Shown here one piece after another: positions 11,496 to 24,500 of a DNA stretch of 64,000 nucleotides. The stretch is from contig NW_026623100.1 of the NCBI RefSeq assembly GCF_023065955.2, positions 69,816,727 through 69,880,726 on the forward strand, written 5' to 3'. Each line of letters begins with the position of its first letter. The stretch's first letter is position 1. The stretch comes from Ursus arctos. Lineage: Eukaryota > Chordata > Mammalia > Carnivora > Ursidae. Made by a program: the position numbers and the translations under genes. The notes beneath the pieces were generated by a model. It had not been told where the DNA came from, did no database searches, and worked only from the letters and a program-made list of their open reading frames with translations.

Positions 11496-14400
11496 GTGAG
11501 TGGCGAGGGCCGGCCTGCGGGCCGCTGGGGCCTGGGTTCCGGGGTGGGGGGGGCGGGGAAGGAGGCCAGGGGAGCCCGGCCGGCGGTGGCTCGTCCACGC
11601 ACAGCACGCAGGGCGGGGACAGCTCAGGCTGGGGAGGGGGTTCGCTCCTCTAAAAGCGCAAAGACCCCTGCGGTGCCCCTCCGCGGGAGACCCGGGGCCC
11701 CATCGGAAGACGGAAGACGCGAGAAACCCACCGCTGTCTTTGTCCTTTCCTTACAGAAGAGGAGGTGCCGGAAAATGTCAGCCCCAGCTGCCCAAGTAAG
11801 GCGTTTCCCCAGCGGGCCGGGAAGGGCGCCCCCAACCCCCAGCCCCTCCTTCTGCACCTCGGCTCACTAAGATGCTGCGATGCTATGCTGGGTGTGCACT
11901 ACTCTGAGCCCCAAGAAGCCAGTGCCTTGAGACTCAGGGGTCTCAACTCACTTCCGCCTGCATTTCTATTCTGTCTCAAGAGCTTGGCCTGGGGGTAGGG
12001 ACTGTTGCTCTGTTGACCCATGGACACTTTAAAGAGACAGCCCATCACCATCTGCTTATCAGTGGCTAATCATTGATTCGAAGCACATGAGGGTGAGGAA
12101 ATGCTGACTTTAACCTTTGTGGAGAAATCCAGACCCCACTCCTTCATATTTACCTGACCTCCGGGGGTCAAGGGAGCTGGCCTCGCGGTGGTACCCAGTG
12201 TACTCCTCGGAGCCGGAGGCTGGCTTCCGGTGGGGCAGCACTGCCATCTTGTGGCCATCTGGCATCATTGCCCCTGTGTTCCTGCCCCAAATGTTCTTTT
12301 TCTCAAATTGTTCAGCAAATTCCTCTCAAGCACAGTAGGAAACTCCAGATTCTTTCTTGGAGTTTTCTTAAGACAGTCATATATCCCTAAAACGTAATGA
12401 ACTTTGCCTCAGGGGTTTGGTAGAACCAAAAAAAAGCCAGAGAATTGTGGCATTTTCAAGCTGAAAAGACATTAAAGATATTTGCTTTGTGCTGCCGACT
12501 CTTAATTCACCAGTCTCTCCTATAGACTTTCTGAGCCCCATTGTTTAACACTCCCCTCCTTGCACCTCAGATAATACATTCAAAAAATACTGGCAAATTT
12601 AAACATTATCCTCATCAAAACATGGTCTCAAATCTGTAAAGGGAGGGGCACCTGGGTGGCGCAGTCGTTAAGCATCTGCCTTCGGCTCAGGGAGTGATCC
12701 CGGTGCTCTGGCCTCCGCTATGAGCCTGCTTCTTCCTCTCCCACTCCCCCTGCTTGTGTTCCCTCTCTTGCTGGCTGTCTCTATCAAATAAATAAATAAA
12801 AAATCTTTTAAAAAAATCCGTAAAGGGAAATTAAGTATAATGCAAAGTCAATTAAAAATAATTTGAGTTTAATTACCATTTTTTATGATCTTTGCCACTA
12901 CCCCTCTCTTCCCAGAATAGACTATCCTTGGGGGAGTTTTCTGCTATGTAGCTGACCTATTTCTCCCCATTTTAGAAGATGGAACTCGCTTCAAACACCT
13001 CAGGAAATACATATACAACTATGAGGCTGAGAGTTCCACTGGTGTCGCTGGGGATTCTTTCTCAAGAAGCGCCACCAGGATCAACTGCAAGGTATGAGGG
13101 GACAGCAAGAGCCACTGGAGGAACCCGGGGCTCCCGTCCTTGCAGACCCAGCTCATGCCAGGACTGCCGTAATCACAAAGTGAGGGACTGTCCCTAGGTT
13201 TGAAAGTCAGCCACTCTGCTGAGTTTTCTGCCACAAAAAATTTTGCAAACCAGATTTGTTTTTCCGTTAGCTTCTAAGATGTAACTGGAATACATGATCT
13301 AGAATATCAGCATTGGGATGGTGGATTTAACGAAAGAAGCCCAGTGGGTAAGCCAAGGGAGGTGGGCATCTCAGGAAAGCGTTCTGGAGTGCAGTTTTTA
13401 TACTCTGAGCCAAACAGAATCTTTGCTTAAGTCAAACAGAAAAAAGAAAAATTTAAACATGTAGTTTGTTCTCAAAACTTTATCTATTGCTGAGATGATT
13501 GTACTCACATCCGTGTTGATATGGAATGAATCTAAGTGCCACTGTTGGGGGCCATGTGGGAAAGAGAAGTCAAGATGGAAAACTGACCTCTTTCTAGGGC
13601 CCCATAGTCTGTGTTGTCAAATAGGGTAGCCATTGGCCACATGTGGCTGTTTCCATGGAATAAAACTTAAAATTCACTTTCTTAGTCATACCAGCCACAT
13701 TTCAAGTGGCCAGAAGCTCTCCTATCAGACAGGGTAAATGTAGAGCATTTCAATCATTGCAGAAAGTTAAGGAAGGAAGGAAGGAAGGAAGGAAGGAAGG
13801 AAGGAAGGAAGGAAGGAACGAACGTTAGTTCTTGAACAGTGTTAGGTAACCGTTAGGGATCTCCGTAAACTCCAGCAATACATGAAGCTCCGAATAGACC
13901 CCAAGAGATACAAATAGTTGGGTTGCTTGGTTTCTTTGGTGACATTAAGGACACGTTTGCATTGAAACCAATGACGGCCTTCCTCCTGCCTCCTGTGGTT
14001 CTTCCTCTAGCCCTTAGACTGCATTCCCTCTAACCAGTGGTCCCCAACAGTATTTCCCTTGGTGTCCTGATTGGAGAGTAAGCTCTGGGCTGGGAAGGGT
14101 CTCATGTTCTTGATGGAGAGTCTTCATGTGCTGCTTACTACCCTCTTCTCAGGTTGAGCTGGAGGTCCCCCAACTCTGTAGCTTCATCCTCAGGACAAGC
14201 CAGTGCACGCTGAAGGAGGGGTATAGCTTCAACCCCAACAGCAGGCCCTCACTGCACAAGAGCAAGAACTCTGAGGAGTTTGCTGCTGCCATGTCCAAGT
14301 AAGGCGTGGGCCTGTCTGAACTTCTGAGCTCTGGGATTCACTGGCTGTAGTGTGCATGTGTGTGCACGTGTGTATATGCATGTGTGCGTGTGTGTGCACG

Positions 14401-17400
14401 TGCGTGCAAAGGCGCATGTGTGTGCACGCACGTGTGTGTATATGTGTGTGCATGCATATGTGGGTGTCTGTGTGTGTGTGTCCAGGGAGGGATGAATGCA
14501 TGCATTTATATGAGGCCTGTGTGTGAGGATAAGTATTTTATTCTGTATTCACCGTGGATTGGGGAATTGCTAAATTGTCACAAAAATGAAAAAGAGGAAA
14601 GCATTATTTACCCTCCCCTAGTGAAGGGCCCCTAATTATCATTTAAATGTGTTTCTAAAAACTCCCAGGCTTTAAAACTCCTTGAGACAATAAAGGTGAG
14701 ATGGTTTATTTAAACAAGTGAATTCTTGTTTAAAGAATTAAATGAGACTAGTAGCCCGTGGTCTTCAGGGAGGGTCCAGCAGGACTTGGTGTAGTGCAGG
14801 GTCTGTTCAGAGGAGGGCAGCAAGTCCCAGCCTCAGGGAGTCCAGGAAATGCCAAGTCCCCACCCAGAGCCAGTGTTCTGCCTGTGCACAGTGACCAGGC
14901 CATCCTGGTATTTGCAGCTGGCCTGTCTTCTGCCCGATCAGTGTCTGTATTGCACCTGTTGTAAATATTTTGAACATCACCCCTGCCTCAAATCCAAATC
15001 ATGGTTGGTAGTGTCCTAAGTGTGTGCAAACACAGGCAGTGATAGGTTTGTTCATCTGGGAGCATCAGAAACTCTCCTCCCATCTTTCAATTTGTTAAAC
15101 ATTAAACCTGAAAGCCAGTCCTTTCTCTGCGCAGTAAGTCTTTTGATGTTTCTGTCTCTCGCCAGTATTTTATCTGAGACCTAAATGTGGATGAGCAGCC
15201 AAGATGCAGTGACAGGAGGGACAGGAGTTACTTTTGGGGCTTTACCTTTCTCCAAACAAAAAGTCCTCCTGCTCCTGACCACCACAGGCTTTCCAAGCCT
15301 GCATTGCAGTGTCTGGAACTTCCTGCAGGGGTGTAGAGCTGTAGGAGACATGCCTGGTCTCCTTCTCCTCCTCTGACTTAACTAGCGCAGGTGCGGCCCT
15401 GAATTTCCAAAAGGAAGTCCCCAAAGGGAAGTCCCTAAGATCATAGTTGAAACAGGCTTCAGACATGGTCTCAAACCATATTAAAGAGTGATTACCCAAC
15501 AAACGTATGAAAAGAAGTTTAAATTCACTGGTAGTCTGGAAGCGTAATTAATGTAACAACAATATATTTATCACATTATGCCCATACGATGACAAAAATT
15601 TAAAACAGCCAAGTGCCTGTTGCTGGCAGGCCTCTGAGGAAAAATGTACCTGTAGCATTGCTGGTGGAAATGAGAGCCGATAGTATCTATTATAATTAAA
15701 AATACTTACTGCCTTTGACACAGCAATTTCAAAATGCTGGGACTCTAGCCCATGAAAAGAAAAGCAGTAATGTGTGAAGATATATACATAAGGGTGTTTA
15801 TTTCAGTGTTGTTCCTGTGGGGAAAAAAAAATCCAGAAAGAAAGTGAATCCCATCAAATAGGGGAATGTCTGAAGCAATTGCATATAACCATAAAATGAG
15901 AAAGTTCTTTAGCTTTTTAAAAAGTCTGCTGGAGCTATACCAAATAAGCCAAAGGATTTCTGTGGAGTGTAATTGAGAAAAGCAAGATAGAAAACAAAAA
16001 AAAGATGTGGAAAACACAATGTCGTCTGTATAAAACAAGCAATGAAAAAGTCTTTATGTGCAAATGTTCCCACCTCCGCACGTCTAGATGGGATTGCCTG
16101 AGTGTGGAGATAGAAATGGAAAACCCAGTGGGTTGTTCTGTGAGGAACATGACAGCAGAGCCTGGTGTGGGTAGAAAACAGAGTGGGGATGCATGAGGCA
16201 AGCAAAACAGGTAGAGAAGTAAAAGAATGCCAAAATCATACACATATTTGTATACATATACATATGTATACACATATATGTACGTTTATATAGACACATA
16301 TATGTACGTTTATAAAGAAAAGATGGGGGGGAAAAACAGTAGGTAAAAAGGAGGCTGCAGAGCTACCCAGCTTACATGCAACAAGCTCACAGCGGAGAAA
16401 GGACACGCCTGTGACCTCACTCTCTCTGCAACAGGTACGAGCTCAGGCTGGCCATTCCTGAAGGGAAGCAGGTTTCACTTTACCCAGAGAAGGAAGAGCC
16501 TAAACATATCCTGAACATCAAGAGAGGTATCATTTCTGCCCTCCTGGTTCCCCCGGAGACAGAAGAGGCTAAACAAGTGTTGTTTCTGGTGAGAATTCAG
16601 AAAGTTGATAACACTGGCCCTTTGAACTCACCTTCGCATATTTGAGCTGGGTCCCACTGTGTATATAAAGTGGATTATTGACTTAGCTACATGGCTAGTT
16701 ACAGGAGGCTCTGAACTGGTGTGAAGTGCCAGTACCCAAGGCTCTCCCTGTCCCCTGAGCTCACTGATGGAGCTTCTGGAGCAGGTTAGCCTAATTTTAA
16801 AGCAGTATTTGAGGAGTCCTGACCACCCTACTCTTTTGTTTGATTTTTTTTGTATCCCACGAGGTATAACATGGTAAAGCTGGTGTGTATTTTAAACACG
16901 GAAAATAATTGAATCTGTTGCCAGCCTCTCTCAAGAATTTCAAGTTTTGATCTGAGAGAGAATTCAATTTACTGGAGTCCCATGAACATTTCTGAGCCCT
17001 TACTGTGTTCTAAGTTCTATACTCTACTACACTTGGAGAATACAGAGATGCGTCCTGAAGAAACCTTTCCTCAGAGTTCTCGGGATCTGGGGAGAGAACC
17101 AAGACACACTGAACACAAGGCAGACTGGAATCCATACTGTAAATGAGCAATAGAGAAAATCCTCTGAGAGCACAGAATACAGAGTCAGAGTCGCCTGGGT
17201 CCTAGGAGGCCAGGCTGGTGTGCCTCAGAACCAGAACCACCGTTAATGGGCCTTCTCACTCCACCTCTGGCCAGCCAGGCAGCAGCAATGCCCATCCTCT
17301 GCCTAGGAGGAAGAAAGTCCCTTCCCAGCCCGTGTTGCTCCTGCCTTTTCTCCCAGGCTCCTGTCCCAGCCCCTCTAAAGCACCCAAGGCTGTTTTCCCA

Positions 17401-20400
17401 CATTGAATACACCTGTTGTATCTTCTCCTTCCATAGGATACTGTGTATGGAAATTGTTCCAGTGACTTAACTGTTGAAACAAAGGAGGCAAATGTGGCAA
17501 CAGGAATATCCATTGAAAGGGACCTGGAGAACTGTGATCACTTCAAGCCCATTAGCACAGGAGTTAGCCCACTTGCTTTGATCAAAGGCATGGTAAGTTT
17601 CACATCCACATTGCTCCTTGTACTGAGCACTGTCCTCTTGGTTATTAAAATTCTGGAATGTTAGAGCTGGTAGGGATTTTAGGGAAGAACCAACCTAGCC
17701 TCGTCTTCATCTAGACTATAACAGGAAACTGAGGACTGGACCAGGAAAGGACTGCCCAAGGCCGCATGGCCTGTTATTAATTGAGCCAAGACTAGAATCA
17801 GGTTCCTGACTCCCTGGTCCAGAGCTCTGTCCTTCTTGCTATCATTCTGTTGCTGGCACCAAACCTTCCACCATCACTGGAAAGTAAAGACTGTCCACCC
17901 CTGAAACAGTTCTGGGGCTCAATGGAGGACAGCAAAGCCATCTACTGCTCTTTCCTGTAAGAGGGCTGGATGTTGCCAGTTCCAGGTATCCGACCTCTGA
18001 AGAAGTCCCAAGACCTGTGTTCTGCTCTCCTCTCCCTCAATCCCATGAAGTGACATTACCAAGAGCATTTCAGTGTCCTGTCCTTTCATCCCATGCATGA
18101 CCCTGATCAATGCCTGGCCTCTCTGCCTCCTGCCTAGGCCAGCCCTTTAGTATTAGCCTTTTCTCCTGTCACCTCAACAGGGATCATGTAACACCATATT
18201 ACCAGAGCTCGCCCAATGCCTTGTCATCTTCTGGGGCATGAATCACAGCTTATCTCAATAAACAGGAAGGACTTGAGTAATCACTGCCATGTTTGGCAAT
18301 GTTCCTGTTCATTGTCCTTGAGGCCGAAAATATGGTATCTGACGACCACAAGGGTCATAATCAGAAGAGGCCAAGGCACAGCTTATGTGTCTTTTCTGAG
18401 CACTTGCTGTGTGCTCAGCCCCACTCTGGGCACCACTGGGGGTCAGAGACAGTGGCAGATAAACCATGGACCTTCCCCTTGTACTTACAGTCTAATCGAG
18501 GAGCAAGGTTCCTACACATGCCAATAAAGGACAATAAATGGCATACTTGATAAAGTTATACACTGAGCAGTGCAAACAAGCAATCCTAGCCTGACCAGGA
18601 AGGAGAAAACACTATTCACATATTTCATTGGACAAAGCTGGTAGTAGATCTGCTTAGAAGGAATGGTGGGTGAGCATCCATCAGTCTAGCCTTAAAGATT
18701 TATGGAGATTGTGGAACATGAACCTGAAAGATACAAAGGATGTGAGAGTGGAAGAGAGACATAAGGACAGACTTCTAGGCAAAGAAAACTTAAGAAGCAA
18801 TATAAAGTGTCAATGTGTGGGGGATGGGTATACGTACAATACCAGGTTATACACACTTTGTGCAGGATGAGAGGTCCATTGGGGTGGAATAAGAAGAGTC
18901 TACAGCTTGACTCAGCTTTGGGTATGCTGAGTTATTGCATCCCTTTGTCTAAATGTCAAGTGCCAAGTTCCCTTCTTTAACTGAGCTTATCTAGTGATGC
19001 AGAACTGCCATCTCCCATCTTCCTTGAAGGAAAATGCCCATGGCCGAAGGATCAGGTTCAAGCCCCAGGAACTGATCAAAGTGCTTTTTCCAATCTCATT
19101 TACAGCTCCACCCCTTTTCAACTCTGATTAGCAGTAACCAGTCCTGCCAGTACACTCTGGACCCCAAGAATAAGCATGTGTCAGAAGCCATCTGCAAGGA
19201 ACAACACGTGCTCCTGCCTTTCTCCACCAAGTAGGTCACCTTCGGTACCCTGATTCATCATTTATGGGGTTGATGTGAGATGAATGCTTCTCAATGCCCT
19301 GTTCTAGGCAAGGCTGTGCCTGGAGGAGGCCATGAGGAGGTACAAAGCAGAGCCCATCCCTTTCTCCATTTTCAAGCTAACAGACAATTCAGCAGGAAAA
19401 TCTTAGGCATACAAAACAATTTGAGATCAGCAAAAGATATCTGAGACCCTGACTTTAAGGGTTATGGATGAGGAAAAGCCAGGGATCATCGCAGGCTGCC
19501 CTGGTTAAAAAGGCTTTATGGAAGATTTGGGGTTGGGACCAGAGACTTGTATATCCCAATCCATTTTGAAACCTGATCCATCAACTAGTGTTTACTGATT
19601 AATTGTTCTATCCTTGGCATTGTGCTGAGGGAGATACATGGGAATTTCAAGGCACAGTGTTAGGCCCTACCCTCTGGGCACTCCAGACTGGTGAAAGGTG
19701 TAAGGTACAGATAGATGTCCCTCTGATGGAAAGACAGCTAGCATGACCAGGAGGAGGTGGAAAGGGTATTCACTGGCAGGGAAGGAGGTTAAGGAGGCTG
19801 GATTTAATGGTTTGAAAGGTAGGCAGGATTTGGGTAGAAGTGGAGAAGGAAGCATTCAACGTGAAAAGAATAGTACACTCTAGGGAGATGGCCATCCATG
19901 ACATAATGTGCTTCCCTTGTCACCAGGGGTAAGCATGCGATGATGGCACAAGTTACACAGACTTTGAAACTTGAAGACACACCTAAGATCAACAGCCGCT
20001 TCTTTGATGAAGGTAAGATTTTATATGCACATAGTTGCCAGGGCTGGGAAATTTGCCCAAGACACACCATGTATCATGGCTAGGAAATGTCTGCTGTCCG
20101 ACGAGTCAAGTGGGCTTTGATGCTCTGTCTATGGGCTGCTCTAGTGAGAAAGCACGTCCCTTTCAAAATGTCAAGTGCCAGTGGGATAAAGGAAAAGGAG
20201 AAGTGTCCCAAAGCTACCTAGGTTTTTGTAAATAGGAAATTGGCCTCCTAAGTCTACCTTTGGTACATCTGACAACCTTATACACCCTATAATAGGCCTG
20301 GGACCTGGACAAGGTGGGGGAAGTGGGAGAGGCCCTTTGGGGTCAGGAATCAGTCTTTAGAGCAGGAAGAAATCTTAACGATCTCTATTCCAGACCTAAC

Positions 20401-21527
20401 CCTGCGTTTGTCTTATATTTAAATCTGTCTTATGCATTCCCTCATTTTTCTCAGCAACCTGTGATGTCAGGTGGTAGCCATGTGTGCTTTTATACCCATT
20501 CTACAGAGGGGAAAATGACACACAGAGAGGCTTGTGATATATCCAAGGTCTGAATATTGGAAGTAGTGCAAAATCAACCCTCGGGTCTATTCTAAGCCAG
20601 GACTCTTTCCATTGTACCACATTTCCCCCATTACTCCCCCACATTTCCCACATTAACCCCTGTCCTGCATAGGTCAGAGCAGAGTGATGGAAGAGACACA
20701 GAAGGGTCTTCCCCCCATAAGCTGTTATAGATCCCATTGGAAAAAACGGCAGGCGAGCATTAATGGGTCTAGCCTCAGCCATGGCCGTGTCAGTGGCAAC
20801 CCTTCTTCTAGTTCCTTCCAGCAAAGAAGTAATCTGATATCAGATTCAAACAGCCTGTTCAGAGAGGTCTTAGGCAAGGTGAGTTGCTCATCTCTGGGTC
20901 TCAGTTCCCTTATCTTTAAATTGAGGAATAACAGCAAACCCGTAAGGATAGTGTGATGACTCAGTAAAAACACTGAAGTCAGGTACATAACAGGCGTTGA
21001 GTATAGGATAGCTTTCTTTCCTTCTTTGCTGACACCTCCCTAATTTCCAGTTTTCAGTAGACCCGGGGGGTGGTTGAAAGGTAGAGGTAAGCAAGAATCC
21101 CTTTGACACTTTTCCCCTCCAGGTACCGAGGAGGTGGGTCTCGCCTTTGAGAGCACCAAATCCGCATCAGCTCCAAAGCAGGCCGAGGCCATCGTGAAGA
21201 CTATCCAGGAGCTTCAAACATTACATGTCTCTGAGAAGAATGCCCAGAGAGCTAACCTCTTCAATAAGCTGGTCACTGAGCTGAGGAGTCTCAACAATGA
21301 GGCATTCACATCCCTCTTGCCAAAGCTGGTCGAGGTGTCCAGGTATTTCTTGAATGGTTGCAACTATATCTTTTGTCTGACCTATGGTAGGTGGCTGAAC
21401 TTTCAAACCTTGCCCAAGCAGAAAATTTCAGAGGCCACTGAAGTATCAATCTAGTTATTCCACTAGTATATCAGTTAATGTTTGCCGGATAGAGAAATAT
21501 CAACTAATATGCTTAGAGTTCCATGGG

Positions 21528-21575
<48 letters not shown>

Positions 21576-24500
21576 TGTTCAAGACAGATATGCATTTGTG
21601 TGTCAAAATGGGAGGGAGGAAATATTTCCCACATTTTGCTGGGTATCTTCTAATTCTTCTTCCTATTGTGAGTACCTTGAAAAGTTTGAGAGAAAAAGAA
21701 GTCTGTGTCCTCTAGAAGCCTAGGCTAGTGGAGAGAGAACTCAGGCAAACAAAGTGATACTGTGATTTCTCTATACTTCAAGGCACTGGCTCTAACTGCT
21801 GGGAAGGTTAGAGGAGGGACTAAGGACCAGTGTTTGCCTGGCATGGTCTATGTTCTGAACAAAGGACAGTGGTAACAGTCCTCTTTTGGTGATAAATCTA
21901 GAGTCCTTTTGGACTTTCCTCTGTGGTGCTTCTCCAGTGGACAGTGCTTGTAGGGAAGGCTTCCCTGTTCCAGGGATCTGAGTTGGATTTTGAAAGATGG
22001 TCAGATTTGCAGAATGAACACAAGAAATCAGGGCACTCCTATCAGAGGGAGCACCATGGGCCAAGGATATGGGAGCTGCTTGAAGGTGATCTGTGTAACA
22101 TTTTCTGCTCTTTCCTTCCCAGCCCCATCACCTTGCAAGCCTTGATTCAGTGTGGACAGCCCCAGTGTTACACTCACATCCTGCAGTGGCTGAGAAGTGA
22201 GAAGGCCAATCCCCTCCTGATAGATGTTGTGACGTACCTGGCGGCCCTGATGCCAGAGCCCTCAGCTGAGAGGCTGCGAGAGATCTTCAGCACAGCAAAG
22301 GAGCAGCAGAGCCGGGCCACTTTATATGCTCTGAGTCACGTGGTCAACAAGTGAGTTTCACTTTGGTTCTCCTTGTAGGAGCTGAGGAAGAACCCACATC
22401 TCTGTACTAAGATTATACCACACCCACCACTTTCAGACCCTCCTGCGTACTCATTTTTTCCACTAGCCATTTTGAGAGCAAAGACTTTGAAATAAGAAAT
22501 CTTCACACACAAGTTTGTGTTTTAAAGTAAACTTAGCTTTACTTGCTGAGTCCTAACTCTTATTCTGTAGCTATCATAAGGCAAACCCTGTGGTGACCCA
22601 GGACCTGTTGGATATTGCTGATTACCTGTTGGAACAGATTCGTGATGACTGCACTGGGAACAAAGATCACACCTACTTGATTCTGAGGGTACTTTCAGTC
22701 TTTTGTAAGATATGCATTGTTTCAGAAGCATTTTCCTGGACACCCCCACTTCTCCTTCTGCACCTGATTTGCCCTTGTTTCTTTTCCATGCAGGTCATTG
22801 GGAATATTGGCAGAACCATGGAGACAGTAACCCCAAGACTCACATCTTCAATCCTGAAATGTATCAAAAGTACAGAGCCATCCCTACTGATTCAGAAGGC
22901 TGCCATCCAGGCCCTGCGAAAAATGGAACTTAAAGATGAGGTGAAGTCCACAGAGGAAGTCTGAATGTAAAAAGTTTATTCAGATTAACAAGGACTTGGA
23001 GTGAGATTCTAAATCTCATCATTCTACCACTTTCTAATTGCCATTTTCAACAAGCCTATTGACTATCTAGCAGTATGTGGACAAGAGAGAAATACTGGGC
23101 CATGCTGCTACTCCAGCCTCAGAATATGAGCTTTTAGCTATATGCTGTCGCCCTACCAGACCAACCATCACTCTCATCTTAGGAAAACATGCCTGATTTC
23201 CCCAGTCTTCCCAAACTGGGATAGTCAACCTGGCCCTCTCTTGGGTGCAAATGACTCCAGAGCTTTGGAAAATGCCTTATTTATTCACCCCAAACTCTCA
23301 CTATCCCTTCCCCCCTTCATCCCCACATTGAAATAATTTATGTTAAAACAAGTTTATTTTCACTTAGAGTAGCAGATCTTCCTCAAGTCACAACTTGAGT
23401 ATGTTAATGCAGTTGAATGTAACATGCATCTGATAAGAGTCTTCTGAGACGCTTTCTTGAGCTGGTTGTTCTGAGGGGCAATGGTGAGAAGATACTGTAC
23501 CAGCATTTGAAAAGCTTTCAGAAAGAAATTTGACTTGCCTGTAGTAAACCACCAGCAGACCACACCAGCGTTTGCCAGGCATGCTCTGTATTCTGACCAA
23601 AGGACAGTGGTAACAGTCTCCTTTTTTGGCTACAGGTCCGGGAAGTCCTTCTTCAGGTTTTCCTCAGTGATGCCTCTCCAGGGGATAAGCGACTGGCTGC
23701 CTATCTCATGCTGATGAGGGACCCTTCCCAGTCAGATATGAAACAAATCATCCAGCTTCTCCCATGGGAACAGAATGAGCAAGTGAAGAACTTTGTGGCT
23801 TCCCACATCGCCAACATCTTAAACTCAGAAGAATTGCATATCAAAAAGTAAGTAAGCCCCCATCTGCCACAAAGGGCAAAGAGTAACCCTCCGCCCACAT
23901 TCCTAAAGGCCACTGCCTGCCCTGTATGGAGTATTCTTCCTTCTGGGTAACATGCACGCAAAAATGCAGCAGACCTGAGCCAAGCTCTTGAGCAAATGAA
24001 ATCCAGATCATTTGATAGCAGTTGGCAATCCATATTTCCTTGGGGTGAGAGAGACAGTGGATTCATGACATGACATGTAAGCTTAAAATATACTCCTTCT
24101 TTCCATCTAGCTTGAAAAAGTTAGTGGAAGAAGCTCTGAAAGGATCTCAACTCCCAACCATCCTGGACTTCTCAAAATTTTCCCGGAACTATCACCTTTC
24201 CAAATCTGTTTCCCTTCCATCGCTTGACCCCATCTCAGCCAAAATCGAGGGAAATCTTATATTTGATCCAAATAATTACCTTCCTAAAGAAAGCATGCTG
24301 AAAACAACCCTCAATGTCTTTGGATTTGCTCCAGCGGACCTCTTTGAGGTATGTGTAAGAGTAAGAAGAGGCTCAGGTCCTCTCTCCCGTTCTGTACAAC
24401 ACCATAAATAGAGAGTCAAGGGAGCCGTGAGCCAGCCTGGAGAGGAGCTACAATCGGGTAGCTCGTTCCTACCATCAGTTTGAGGGCTTCTTCATTCCCT

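Larger units (their letters stand above)
11230..11730. promoter_or_regulatory. APOB: CG-rich promoter block (CpG-island-like) over exon 1
   Basis: CG dinucleotides are dense here (5' UTR, exon 1 and the first part of intron 1) and sparse in the flanking sequence. Extent was judged by eye; no formal CpG-island calculation was made. Confidence 0.6.
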
